A stretch of 64,000 nt of DNA from Sepioteuthis lessoniana. Its lineage: Eukaryota; Mollusca; Cephalopoda; Myopsida; Loliginidae. Position numbers and translations under genes: made by a program. The number at the start of each line of letters is the position of its first letter. Position 1 is the stretch's first letter. Shown piece after piece: positions 47,200-59,210 of the stretch. The notes below the pieces were generated by a model, which did not search any database, was not told where the DNA came from, and saw only the letters and a program-made list of their open reading frames with translations. The stretch covers positions 109,411,256-109,475,255 of the forward strand of contig OY757917.1 of assembly GCA_963585895.1 (NCBI GenBank), read 5' to 3'.

Positions 47200-49654
47200 T
47201 ACGATATATATATATATACGTTTCTGTAATAGTAAAGATGTTTTTTTATAATTTATTACCAACGTTTCCTACACATCGATTAACTTTGTGATTACTTTTC
47301 ATTTTTATCATCTATAAAGAATGATACATTTTTCATAAAAAAAAACGTATTCAATTAGCGTTTTAGACTGTCTTTTTAACTTCCTACACACCAGAAACCA
47401 AAACAATTTTAAAAAAATGTTTAGCACATCTCTTTCCATGTTTATTAAGATCTTTTATTTGCTTGTTGTCCTTTTTTTTCCTCCTTCATAAAAACTTACA
47501 CTTTCAGTATTGATTTTTATATTTGCTTTGTTCTTCTTTAACTGCCACTTCATTTCCTCTGTGTCTCAGATAATTATAGAAACACTATGAGATTTAAAGA
47601 AACGGTCAGCTGTAATTTGCAAGAAAACACCGGTGACAAGAAAATGATTTCTTTATGGCGATATTTTAGCACCTTTACAAATAAGAAGAAAAAATGAATA
47701 AGAAAATAGAAGCGACTAAATGAAAAAGTGCTGACGCAGAAATATAGCGAAATCATCAGTTTGCAAAGATGAAAAAGAGACACATTTCTATTTTTTTAAC
47801 GAAATCAACACCTTATGATGAACCATTCTTATTTTTTTGCATTATATAACCAAAATTCACTCAGCAATGAAACACAAGGCAGTCTTCTTACAGTTTCTAT
47901 CCTATGGTGTCATTATTTTGCTCTACTTGATTGGGATTAGCTTATTTTACTCAGACACAACAGAGACATACAAATTTATTTGTGTTTTATACTCATTCTC
48001 TTTTTCTCAGAACACATAAGCAACGTTCTTTGATACATTCCTATATCTGTATGAGCCAATCAATATGAACTTAGATTCATTATTCTCTGTTTTGGGCACT
48101 GATTGCTGTCTAGCATTCTTGAAATGACTGATGGCCATTAGAGACGAATTATGAGGGTGAGAGGAGAAGTAATAAGTTATATCGATATACTTTGATGATT
48201 GAAAGAACAAGCACGGACCTAAAACACCAGTCGAATCATATTTTACCCGTGAGAAAAGATTCTTGGCGTTTCGGTTTTTTCCTTGATAATTTTGTTTTAT
48301 TGTTATGATCACTTTCAGTTTACGTGGGATGTACCCCACCAACTTTAGGAGGTGGTTTTTCACAGATTTCTAAGGGATAAAAATCTTGATATGTTCACAG
48401 GACTCTTCTAAGTATTTTAGTCAAACTGTAATCGGTATGGTCTCGATTCTTACTCTGACTGCTAGTTCAACCAAACTCTTTTCCAAGCCTTTTGTAGCCA
48501 TTTCAAGGTCACAAACTACAATTTGTATAAATGTCACATACATATTCCACAGATTTTTCTGCTATTTGTCTTATCAGGTATTTGTCTTCTTTTTGCATTT
48601 AAAAAAAAATTCAATTATGGTCGGCTGAAACGGCAAAATACGTTAGACAATTTATTTTCTCCTTGTCAAGCAATACTAGGTTTTCTGGCCGGTGTTGAGT
48701 AATCCACTTTAATACCAGATGATTTTATGGATTGTAATATTTTAGGACAAGTTAGTTTTAGTCGATATCATCAGTAAGCGTTGTCAAATTTTAATTGCTT
48801 GTACTATTCCCACGGCATCCTCTTTGCCCATTCAGTCTTGCCTATTTTTTTTATTCCTTTTGAGCCACTTGACTACATTTGCTTATAATGTGATTAACTT
48901 TACATTTCTGAGACCAGATAACCTATACTTAATTTTCTGTTGCGTATTTAGCATTTTCAGCTTTGATACAATTAGTCCTTATATTGTTATCTTTGTGTTG
49001 CTATAAATATAGTTTTCTTCTATAAAACAATGCCTGAGATTATATAGAAGTCATGAATTTTCGTTGGATATTTTAATAAGAATCCTCAGATTAAAAAATT
49101 ACTACCTTTTAGACATTTTCTCTTGCAATACCAGAATTAATATTTGATTTACATTCTAAATGTCCCCACTGTTCGTTTTGTGTTCATGTATATATGAATG
49201 AATCATTTCAACAGACACAGTTGATGTTCATTAAAACTGTTACAGGTGCGTGGCCTATATAATCTCAATTATCTTCACTTTTTTCCTCCTATTCAACAAT
49301 TGGCAGGAATTCTTTTACTGCAGTGGCGTGCAAATGTTTGGCATGGGGTCCCTTAACAAGGTCACGTAAGCTTGCTCCCTTAGCAAGGGAAAAAACTGGC
49401 CATTGATTTCAGAAAAAAGCAATCGGAAGTCAAACACACAAAATAAAAAATCAAATTGACTTCTTTGTTCGTTGGCGAAGCGCAAAATAGCTCTATTGAC
49501 CAACACTACAAAGACTGAGTTCGCTCCCTTGCTGCGAAGGAAAAGCAATTTTTACATCTGACAATCAAAGCTAATACAGCAAGCCGATTGTACCCACAAT
49601 CGCAGCTGTTAACGTTATTTTTAAATTTTGTTAAAGTATCTATGTATTTACCGA
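47200..49654. other. Intronic AT-rich stretch
   Basis: Lies inside the 11.6-kb intron of the receptor gene. No exon or clear mobile element is seen. At 49315-49560 a somewhat GC-richer segment starts with CAGTGGCGTGCAAATG, which resembles a hAT end, but no matching other end was found. Confidence 0.4.
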
Positions 49655-49832
49655 TCCCTCTGTATAAGCAGGATGTAGTACAGGGTCAACTTTTAAGTAG
49701 AGTTTTAAAGGTTTAAATTTAGAGCTTTCTTTCTCCGAGACTGGTTGCTATATCAAGGTTAAAGAGTCGGTCTGCCCACCTACATACTCATAGCTCGAGA
49801 GATTATAACTGGATGCTCATATTTCCCCGTTT
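49655..49832 (-). repeat. SINE family A, head-less copy
   Basis: The tail part (TTTACCGATCCCTCTGTATA, AGTACAGGGTCAACTTTTAA, CTCATAGCTCGAGAG) matches the 31.9-kb SINE. The tRNA-like head is missing and is replaced at 49833 by the composite-repeat head. Confidence 0.7.
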
Positions 49833-50560
49833 TTTTTTATGGCATATCAATGATTGTAGGTTATTGAATGCCAAAACATTTTTATACTTATTAGATATAT
49901 AATTTCTTAGCAGGTAATTCTATCTAATACGAATAATTCTATTTACAATTAATCATTCTTTTGCTTACAGTTAAATGTTTTCAAATATTGCAATTTAAAC
50001 CTAACAATTCACTTAAACACCAGTCATTTGTTTATACACTAAAATGAGCAAACAGTTCTATTTAAAACGATCCAGTTTAGCATTTCTTCAATGTTAAATG
50101 GTTCCAAATATTGTTATGCTTCCAATTAAACAGCAGTCATTTATTTACACCCAGTTAAATGATCAAACAGCTCTATTTCAAACAATTCAGTTTGGTACAA
50201 ATCATTCATATGCACACAGTTTAAATTCCAAACAATTCTATTTATCCAATAGATAAGACTATCAGATGCGACCACTCCGGGCCTGAGTAGACCTGAAAGC
50301 GATGACCATCAAGCAGAACTTCATATTCCATAAAACTCCAGCTTTACTGGAGCCTCACCATCAGGTTTTTATAGTTATATCCAGGAGACTCGTTAGCGGG
50401 AAGCATACATTTGTGCAGAGATGCAGTCGCAGTATTCTACACTCCCGGCCAACTGGGCCACTTTCCTCAGGGTATTAGAACCATTTGAAATGCAAAGAGC
50501 CCTGTCAAGTTTTGAAATAAGGTCGCAGTTTCCATTTCCTATTGTGCTAACCATTAGACA
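49833..50560 (+). repeat. Composite interspersed repeat, second long copy
   Basis: The head (ATGGCATATCAATGATTGTA, TTATTGAATGCCAAAA) is followed by sub-repeat units with CAGTCATTTGTTTATACAC, TTCTATTTAAAACGATCCAG and TTCAGTTTGGTACAAATCAT. Then comes the tail with CTGAGTAGACCTGAAAGCGA, the hairpin CTCCAGCTTTACTGGAG (50337-50353) and AGAGATGCAGTCGCAGTATT. The layout is the same as at 14.5 kb, but the units have drifted. Confidence 0.65.
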
Positions 50561-51631
50561 TCGATCACATACACATACTCAGACAGGATCACATGGAGAG
50601 AGAGAGAGAAGAGCGAAAGAGGGCGCGCTAAGTAATACAGAGTAATATATTTTGACTAAGATTTCATATAATAGAGATATGTGAATTTCGAACTTACTAT
50701 AACCACTACAATATATAACAGGAAGAGATGATGTCACCGTGACGTTGTGGCTCTAATGCTGGAATGCGAACTTGTATAAGGCGATTTCGAAATCCAGTCA
50801 CGCTATTACGTTCACTTCACCTTTGATAATTTTAGGAAAACTTGTTTTTCCCAGTTATATAGTACCATTATCGTTTTTCTACAAGGATCTTTTTGGCATT
50901 AATTACCCACAAATATTGACTTAACTTTAACCAAAAGAAACCAAACCAATACATATTTGTATACACACAACCATATTATAGGTTATATTAGCTACTATAA
51001 ATCAATGCCTTATTACATAATTTCCCACTGAATGCAATATTTTAGAAGATGCCAGCAAGGATAGATTTGCTTTTAAAAAAACAAAAACATTAACCCTGAT
51101 ACGCCATTTAACCGAAGAAACTAAACTAGACTTATAAAAGCATATCAATACAGATATATCAGCTTAAGATGAATGACATTATCTAACGTGGTTTTATATC
51201 GTATTAAAGTGGGTGCCCACAAGGTAGTTTTTTTTTATATTTTTTTACAAGATGCAAACATTTTCCACCTCTCGATGGAGTATCACGAAAATGGCCGGCA
51301 TGAATAATTGGAATCAAACTGTAAATGCAATTCGATTGATTTTTTTCATAAACCAAAATCTTTGAGAGACCATCAAAGTTAATAAATCTATTAAATTTAA
51401 TCTGGAATTATATTCAGATAATAAAAAAAATAAATATCAACAAAGATCTACCTACCGTAAAGAATCTTATTACAAGATTACTCTAAAAGCCGATTAACTT
51501 GTGTAGAATGAACGATTCACATCAGTTTTCTAAGTGTATTTTTCTTGTGTCTAATCTATACTTGATTAATGAACTCCTGTTAATGAATAAATAAATTGAA
51601 CATATAGAGACGATTGAGAAAAGACACTTAC
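50561..51631. other. Intronic stretch
   Basis: A (GA)n-rich patch is at 50597-50625. A tRNA-like phrase (GCGATTTCGAAATCCAG) at about 50782 may be a SINE remnant. Nothing else is seen. Confidence 0.35.
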
Positions 51632-51804
51632 GACTGCAGAGTGTTTTTGCGAAGATATGTGGTCCGGGTGGTCCCCTACCGCCATCACCGTCTCGTTTCG
51701 TAACTATGTAAATTTCATATTCCGTGCTCGGTCTAAGCTCGGGAATGTTGAAAGAACATACGCGCTTCCCGCGGCAAAATGTATGATAAACATAACCCAT
51801 CATC
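51632..51804 (-). CDS. Receptor exon: second half of first FN3 domain
   Basis: A 173-bp exon has acceptor TTTCTTTTTTAG and donor AGTC/GTAAGTG, entering in phase 2 and leaving in phase 1. It reads MMGYVYHTFCRGKRVCSFNI, then PELRPSTEYEIYIVTKRDGD, then GGRGPPGPHIFAKTLCS. The L-RP-TEYEI strand F and the GEGG.GPPGP-type end are diagnostic of FN3 repeats in Tie kinases and related receptors. Two extra Cys in CRGKRVC may form a local disulphide. The phase matches the preceding exon at 54514 exactly. Confidence 0.93.
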
Positions 51805-52734
51805 CTAAAAAAGAAAAAGAAATAAAATGTTAAATCAAATTACCACGTATATAATTGATTTTTAAGGCGGAAATTAACGTTTTGAAAACTTCTATTAGGT
51901 GACTTTGATATAAATTTTAGAAAAAGCAAATATGTTCTTCTCTCTGAGAAGGACAGTTGGGGAAATCACTGAAATGGCCGGCCTGAATTAATACTATGTA
52001 AATATACGTTAGAATTAAAAAATAAATGTTTTGTTCTAATTCTGCCATCAGCGAAATTAAATGTGAATCTTTGCGGATGACAACATTTTTGTTTTATTAC
52101 ATAAAATTTTTTATTTATTTCATATTTTATCACAATCAACAAACGTTAGAAAACAAATTCTGCAACAAAGTTCCCATTGTTAGAAAATATGAGCCACCAA
52201 ATCGGGAAGACTGTCTACGATGAAAAGAAAAAAAAAACAACAACTCAATTTAAATCTGACGAAAATTGCATTTCATTTTTTTTATTTACATTCAAGGAAG
52301 TCAATTCGTTTAGTATTGGTTTATTAGATATGGTTTTTACCTAGTTGCATGTTTCTCATCTTAGTGAATCTGATAGCATTAATACAGGCTGCATAAAAAG
52401 TCCACGGATTTTCTTTTAATATATGTTAAATATCACGAAAATACTTAATGAGATTTCATCAAAAGATGTGGTGAGTGTCCTTATTAATTTTTTTATTAAA
52501 TGCTAATCAAGTTATCTGTACATATTTCCGAGAGCAATGATTGAGTTAAATATTTACAAAAGAAAAAAGCACTCTCTTAAAGCTTACATTTCAATAATAT
52601 TGCTTTGATAGAAGATTAATTCATACAGATTTAATTTTGCAATTTATATATATATACACACATATATAAAGGGATAAAAAAATCTAAACAAACGATCGCT
52701 GCTGCTGCTATGCTACTTAATACCTTATAATTTC
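51805..52734. other. Intronic AT-rich stretch
   Basis: No repeat or coding feature is recognised. Confidence 0.4.
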
Positions 52735-52890
52735 CTTGCTGACGTGGTACGCTTGTTGGCCGATCGGTCTGATACTAAGTCTAACGTAATTTTGGGCGGG
52801 TTTCGATCCCAGCTTCAAGCGTCCTACGTGTCTAACCACACTGAAGAGTTGTGATACAATGAAACAGTCTGTCTGATGATGACTATATAT
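52735..52890 (+). repeat. Dispersed repeat with hammerhead-like fold (copy 2)
   Basis: Nearly the same sequence as 17636-17728. Here the core is better: CTGAAGA (52841-52847), helix II GTTGT/ACAAT around GAT (52848-52860), GAAA (52861-52864), helix III ACA/TGT around GTC (52864-52872) and C52873 at the cleavage position. Position 7 is A rather than T, which hammerheads tolerate. Helix I starts with CA/TG only. It is followed by a short TA/TG microsatellite, as in copy 1. Confidence 0.55.
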
Positions 52891-54513
52891 GTGTGTGTGC
52901 ATGTATTCATTCACATGGATTTCATTTTGCAATATGTGTCTCTGTATGTGCGTATGTATTTATTCGCGTGCATACATTAATGGTTCGATGAATTTTAGGC
53001 GTTCTCTGTACTTAAATTCTTCGTCAATGTGTTGTCGGCTACATAAAAGCCAATTATGAGGCCTGTTTTGTTTTGTTGTAAATGTATTTAATCGTTTTTG
53101 TTTGTGGTGGACTTTAAAAGTGAAAACCTTTTGAGATTCAATAATTAGGATGGCCAGGAAGACTATGGTAAAATGTATTTCTTTTTCCTATGTAATGTTG
53201 ATGGATGGTCACTCCCTTGAAAACCTAAATTACCCAAGAATTTTCATATTAAAAGCTTGAAAAACGCTCTTAATATACTCTGATCAAATAAACTTAAGAA
53301 AAACAGCCCCCTCCTATTCCCATTACCCACATACCTATCTCAACCCACTAACACCCATAACAAATATCACTACGATAAATTAACCAAGATAGGAATTCCA
53401 ATCAATCGAACCACATCATAAATCATTAAAAACTTCACTAACATCTCGAAACGAACCAATAACGAAACCACTTCACACGTAGGTATATATTCTATTGCAT
53501 TCAAAGATTGTAAAAAAAAAAATCCCATTGGCGAAACCCAAAGCAGTCTCGGAAAAATTATCTACGAACACAAACGATCAATCACAATCTTTCTACAAAT
53601 TTCACCCTACTTGGCAGACATTATCGTACACGAAAACAATATCAAAACAGAAAGGATAATTTTTTTAGCAAAATAAGACATATTTCACTCTATACTACCA
53701 TACTATTTAGGAGTCTTTCCTTTTCATTTCCCCTTATCTTTTCTATACGTCCTTTCCACTTAGACTCTCCATCACATTTAATCTCTTTAATGAAATAGGA
53801 TAGGCTTAAACCTCTCCCTTTCCACTTTCTTTTGCCTATTTCTTTTTTTTTTAACCCAATTAATTTCACTTTCATACGATTAAAAATATCTGAGTGAAAC
53901 CTGATATCTTCGACTACATCACCATACACACTGACAGTCGAAGTCAAAACAAAACAACCAAAAAACACTACCATCACTAAAACACACATTTACTTCCCTC
54001 TCTATTTCTCCCCTTACTTGCCTCTTATTTTTAGGCCTTCTCCCTCCCCTTTTTATACTTCAATTTTATCTGTTATCGTATCATTTGCTTAAAGGTAAAA
54101 AAAATAATTTAAAAAAAATAAACGTTTAGTCAGATGAAATTCTTGGAATAAAAAAGAATAAACTATTCCTACTACTAAACTTTAGCAAATGTTTGATTTG
54201 TGCATCTTTCCCCTTATATTTTCATCTTGTCAGATTCACCACACTCTACCGATTCATAAATAATAACTATAATAAATATAGAAGATGAAGCATGAAACTA
54301 AAGATCGAATTTTATGTTGTACATGTTTTTAGTATTAGTTTTTCTGAGCAGTACCATTTATGACCTCGTGTGAGCATGAACATACTTCAATTGATATAGA
54401 TGAAAGTCGTAAAAAACTTCCATAAACATCTTATAAATTTTTACGTGCCCCTTGCTGAATATATATTTTAAAATTAGTTTCATCAGAAGAAAATTGTGCT
54501 CTTGTTAATTTAC
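52891..54513. other. Intronic AT-rich stretch
   Basis: The C- and A-rich part at 53290-53660 gives no recognisable protein on either strand. No mobile element is identified. Confidence 0.4.
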
Positions 54514-54679
54514 CTGAATTTCTTTTCGAGGGCCGTCTTCACCCAAATGCTGTACCATAAAATTGGGGGATCCCCCGTATCTCCGTTCCGGGGGTTCCAA
54601 GGAGGCCATTCGATGGTCATATTTGTGGCACCAATCATTTCTGGTGGAACCACAGGTTTTGTATTCAGCCTTGGAGTTT
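54514..54679 (-). CDS. Receptor exon: first half of first FN3 domain
   Basis: A 166-bp exon has acceptor TCTATTTTCAG and donor TTCAG/GTAAAT, entering in phase 1 and leaving in phase 2. Joined to the Ig exon it reads ETPRLNTKPVVPPEMIGATN and then MTIEWPPWNPRNGDTGDPPI, followed by LWYSIWVKTALEKKF. The Pro-rich start, the Trp of strand B and the WYSIWVKT strand C are FN3 features. An intron in the middle of an FN3 domain is common in receptor genes. One sequon (NMT) is present. Confidence 0.93.
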
Positions 54680-54789
54680 CTGAAAATAGAAAAAAATATA
54701 AAACGGTTATATTTATACATATAACAAACTTTGGGAAATAAAAACTCAGAGATTATATATAATGTCATGATGTTTGAGCGAATTCCCCC

Positions 54790-55880
54790 CCTCTCTCTCT
54801 CTCTCTCTCTCTTGCCATTTGTCTCTTTCATCTATAGCTTCCGGAGGTCTTTTTGACAACATACTGTGTCTGTACAGAGCTGTTGTAAATAAGTTCTTGT
54901 TGCTTGTCCAATACTTGCACGTACATGTGAAAGATTTCGTTATTGCTTCCCCAGCAGCGTCCCACATATCTTGTTCGTCTTATTTGGATGGTTTTAGAAA
55001 TTGGAGGCAGGTGACCGTAAAGCTGCGGTTTTGTGGGATGTTGCTTCAAGGATTTTTTCAATATGACTCTTAGCATTCTTGTGCAATTTCGTCTAGATTT
55101 TTCTCAATGCGCTTTGCAAGCCTCCATGTGGTTTATCCGTATAATAGAATGTATACGACCGCTGCTTGGAAAAATTGCGTTTATCGGCCAATTCTGACTT
55201 TCATATGATCAATAACCTATTGATAGCAGCCCATGGTTTAGCAAGTCACACACTGACGTCATAGATGAGAAGCTGCTTCCGAGTTACATGAACTTGTCCT
55301 CTAGTTTCAGAGAACCACCATTAAGTGTGGAGATGTGTCCTTTTTGATTGAAGCACATGTACTCTGTTTTGTCTGAATTGACATGGTGGCCAATGCCACC
55401 TGCTGCCTACACCAGATTGTATACCAGGGATTCGACTTGAGGTGTATTTGCCGGTAGCGAGGAATCGTCTGCTTCTTGCCTTTTCTTTTATTAGATCTAT
55501 CGACGTTTGAATACAGATATAAATTTTATGTCACGCCTTGCAGAAAACTAGCAACAATGTAAAAGACATCTGTGTCTCCATCCGGTGAGCGAACTTTAAT
55601 TTTCGTGTTTTTATGGAGCGTCATTATTGCTGTAACAGTTTCTTGGGGGGACCAGACGCTCGAAGTATTTGCTCCATCTTCTCTCTGACTATGGAGTCAA
55701 ATAACTTGGAGAAATCTACAAATAAAATGGTCACCACGAGATTCATTATAATAATTCCTAACATTCGACGGATTCTCAGAATCTGGGATGCTGTGGTTCA
55801 TTTAGATTCTTCCAAAGAATGTTTTCAATGTATACGTCGATGCGGTTGAGTAGCAGAGCATTATATATCTTAGCTGCTAT
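54790..55880 (-). pseudogene. RTE-like LINE, C-terminal half, in an intron
   Basis: The minus strand gives ILFVDFSKLFDSI (about 55710), with the RT motif-A Asp present, then REKMEQILRASG and FRQNRVHVLQSKRTH. Next are KPWAAINRLLII, and MLRVILKKSLKQHPTKPQLY, GHLPPISKTIQIRRTRY, VGRCWGSNNE (55076-54960), ending KDLRKL.MKE. Order and wording match the 18.8-22.0 kb copy. The 3' end lies at a (CT)n tract (54787-54812). It is in the same orientation as the receptor gene and 110 bp upstream of an exon. It is broken by stops and shifts. Confidence 0.85.
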
Positions 55881-57257
55881 GGAATAGGGAGCTTTGAGCA
55901 AAATTTAAATATAATATTTCGATATAAATCGTTGTTGATTTACATTATTCTAATTTAAATTTTGTTAAAGTTAGTTAATGAATAATTAAATATATATACA
56001 TCAAAAATAAATTCAATACAAAAAAAAATACACTAAGCAAAAATGAACCCTCGGATTTGTGAAGAATGTATTTAACCCAAATCTTACTCGAGATATGTTT
56101 CAAAGTACTTTTAATGCTGAGTACAAGTTTCAATTCGGAATTTTCCTTTTCCTTGACTGGTTGTCCAGACAAGGGTAAAAAGTCCTCTTTGTTCTATTTA
56201 TCCTTTGCGGGTTGGAAAAAAATAGATTCATGCCTCACCCAAAGTCATTAGCTTGCAGTGGATCGTTAAAGCCTTGTCTAGTATTTGAACTTGTGCTGCC
56301 GATTCAATTCCCTTAAGAAAAATAACTGTTTCCCCAAAATTGATTTAAAATTATATATAACAAATGACTATCATTTGTTACTTGCAACGATATCTTTGCT
56401 TTAAGTAAATCACCCCACGACATGAAATCAAAAGAGTTGACATACTGAACAACAAAAAACTAACCAACCAACCAACCATTTCAACACAAACCTTTGTTTA
56501 GGTTATACAGAATCTGAGTAATATGTGTAAGATTAAATCAATCTCAATCATCATGGAGGAAGATATGATATTTTATGGCAGATTAGGTCAAAGATACCCA
56601 TTTCCTTTATTTATTCTAAAATGTTTGTAATAAAAGTCATTGGATGATAAGTAAATGCTAAGCGATGTAGCATTTTGAATTACCAAAATTGTTATACCAT
56701 TTTTTGTCTGTCTGTTTCTCTCTATCAATGTATCTGTGTTTGTATCTACTTGTCACTCTCTAAATATTTTCCTTTTTCTGTTTGCCTGCCTGCCTCTCTC
56801 TCCCTCTTTCTCTCTATATATACCCCAAACTCTCTCACACTCATCTAATATGTCTGTCTTGATCAATCCCTCTCTCCTTCTCGAAATATATATATGTGTG
56901 TGTGTGATTGTTTGCGTTTTTTTAGGTGCATTAAAATGATGACATTTCATAAGTCCACTTGGTAGAAAATAAGGAATAAATGAAGCACAACGGAAATAAT
57001 TCCATTCTCTTCATTTCATTGCAGATTGTCTTCGTAAATAAGACGAATCGATATTTGCAGTGTTCCCCAGTAATTTTCTTTATTTTCTGTCTTTTCCTAC
57101 GTTTTGATTGATTGTAATTCTTAAGCTTCGAGATCCTCTTCCCTCTCTAGCTTGACCAATGAATATTCAACTCCCAAAAAGTAAATGAATAAATAAGTAC
57201 ACATTTATCTTGAGAAGCTGAAATCAGGTGGGTATTTGAAAATTACAATTATGTGTT
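55881..57257. other. Intronic stretch with an old SINE A copy
   Basis: At 56120-56320 phrases of reversed SINE A are visible (CTTTTCCTTGACTGG, TCATGCCTCACCCAAAG, TATTTGAACTTGTGCTGCCG), strongly diverged. The rest shows nothing. Confidence 0.5.
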
Positions 57258-57454
57258 AATACCGTGATAATCCAATAATCTCCCTCCAGTTATGGGTAAA
57301 TAGTAGGGCAGACTAGGTTCTTCAGCCTTGGCGAGGCTACTACTCTAGGAGAAGGAAAACTCTGAATTCAAATCTGTTAAATTCCACTTAAAAATTGACC
57401 TTGTATCATATCCTGCCCAAGCGGAGGGGTTGGTAAATATGAATACCGTGATAA
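57258..57454 (+). repeat. 5'-truncated SINE family A with target-site duplication
   Basis: The inserted piece (57271-57441) is the 3' 170 bases of SINE A (TATGGGTAAATAGTAGGGCA to GAGGGGTTGGTAAATATG). Both sides carry the identical 13-mer AATACCGTGATAA (57258-57270 and 57442-57454). Head truncation with an intact duplication points to reverse transcription primed at the target. Confidence 0.9.
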
Positions 57455-58134
57455 CTGATTTTTAACTGACGGCTTTTAATTTCATATATAGTTGATATTT
57501 ATCAAAATGGTTTTAAATTTTATTAAATAGAGGTTCTATAACAAGTAGTTTTTTTTTAATTTCAAAACAGTCTTCATATTATCAGCTACTTCCATAAAAC
57601 AGGAAATTTTATTTTTGCTTCATAGATTTTATGCTGTGCAGTTTGGTAGTACAAAAAAATCTAATAAATAGCTGGTTTTAGTGTAAAATACACCTACTGG
57701 AATTTAAACAAAAATACAGATATATTAGATTAAAAAAAACAAAAAAACTTTCATAACAAGTTGGTAGGCAGCAGATAATACAGACACACACACACACACA
57801 CATATATATATAGGTGTGTGTGTGTGCATGTTTATAAAACATAGCTGATGCATCACTTTTTACAGATCACTGCCGTCCGCCATATTCTCAATCCCCACCA
57901 TCGGCATTCATCCGTCTGGGTGAGCAATGCTCTCTTAAATATGGCTGCTCAAACACAAGAGACTCCACTGAGGTCAGTCCTTGTCATGAAAGGACAGAAC
58001 AATAATGTTAGGATAAGACTCCTGCCGCCCAGGTAGTGAAGTCTACTAACGTCGTCACATTCCCATCGCCAGGGGACATTTTTGAGAGTATGGTTGGTAG
58101 ATGAAAAGATCTCAAGAAAACATTTCTACAACAC
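57455..58134. other. Intronic stretch
   Basis: A CA/TA/TG microsatellite lies at 57782-57829. The segment at 57850-58090 is GC-richer than its surroundings. On the minus strand it reads MSPGDGNVTTLVDFTTWAAG before a stop, which I cannot assign. Confidence 0.35.
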
Positions 58135-58250
58135 ACACAGACATATATATATATAAAGAGAGAGAGTGAGAAAGAAAGACAGACATACGCATACAAACAT
58201 ATATACGTAAACACATACACACACACACATATATATAACTAAATGCTTAA

Positions 58251-58290
<40 letters not shown>

Positions 58291-58328
58291 GCACACAAAC
58301 ACATGCATATATACATGCACACAGACAG

Positions 58329-58376
<48 letters not shown>

Positions 58377-58490
58377 AATACAAGTGAACGCGCATATATA
58401 TGTGCACAAACACAAATGCATACCTACACATATATATGCACACACATGTATAAACGCATGCACACATATATATATACACACATATATCAT
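58135..58490. repeat. Compound CA/TA microsatellite cluster
   Basis: About 350 bases of alternating CA and TA tracts with GA-rich text near 58157-58182. Open frames here (Tyr-Ile, Cys-Val, His-Thr repeats) are artefacts. Confidence 0.9.
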
Positions 58491-58919
58491 CATCAAGTCA
58501 CGTTGACAGCACGGATTTATCTATCCTTCCGTTTCCTGCCATCTGTCGCTATCATTCATCTCTCTCAGCTATCTTCCGAACGACATCTTGTGTCCGCCCA
58601 GAGCTCGTCTGCCAAAACTGGCCAGTTAATGTCTTAGAAACCATGTACGTAAGTATATATGCACTCCCATAAAGATAGATTGATAGGTTTTACATTTTAA
58701 GGTCCAGTTAAAACTATTGATAAAAACGAGTAAAAATTATTTTTGTGTGTATGAAAACGAAACTATAATAGGATTTATGGACAGTTTCAACAGCACTTTA
58801 AAATATTTACCTGAATGTATTATTCCGTCTCTTGGACTTGAGTACTGTGAAGATAATCATTTACCATATTTTTGTCAATAAAATTTTTAAGAAAATAATC
58901 ATAGTAATACTTTACTTAC
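58491..58919. other. Intronic stretch
   Basis: The first 140 bases (CGTTTCCTGCCATCTGTCGC) resemble the RTE 3' end at 54.81 kb slightly. The rest is AT-rich. Confidence 0.3.
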
Positions 58920-59210
58920 CATACAGGTCTACTGGAATGGTTAAGGATGTTTTGCCGGCAATTCCATCCATAAGACACGTGTATTTCTCTCCTTTGGCCA
59001 CAGAATTTACGTGGAAGATGTTCGCTCGACTGTACTTAAACGTCCGCAATACTTTCGATTCCCTGAGGATTGCTTTCTTGCCTGACGTACTTTCCAACGA
59101 GATATCGTTTTGCTGCGGTGTCGGAAATGCTGAGATTGTGCAGTTGAAGGTCGTATGTTCTCCAGGATTCACTCGCTTATTTTTGAAATCTACTATTCGT
59201 GGCGGTGTGA
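58920..59210 (-). CDS. Receptor exon: immunoglobulin-like domain
   Basis: A 291-bp exon (97 codons) has acceptor AAACTACATAACCTACAG and donor TATG/GTAAGT, phase 1 at both ends. It reads TPPRIVDFKNKRVNPGEHTT, FNCTISAFPTP at the first Ig cysteine, and VAKGEKYTCLMDG at the second, then an LTIPV strand G. The usual core Trp after the first Cys and the DxGxYxC motif are not kept (GEKYTC instead). The same relaxed pattern, starting TP.IVD, is known in the Ig domain that follows the EGF repeats of Tie receptors. There is one sequon (NCT). Confidence 0.92.

Noticed and set aside
49315-49548. 77-codon minus-strand frame ending at CAGTGGCGTG as a hAT transposase end
   Set aside because: No transposase motif and no matching second terminus were found.
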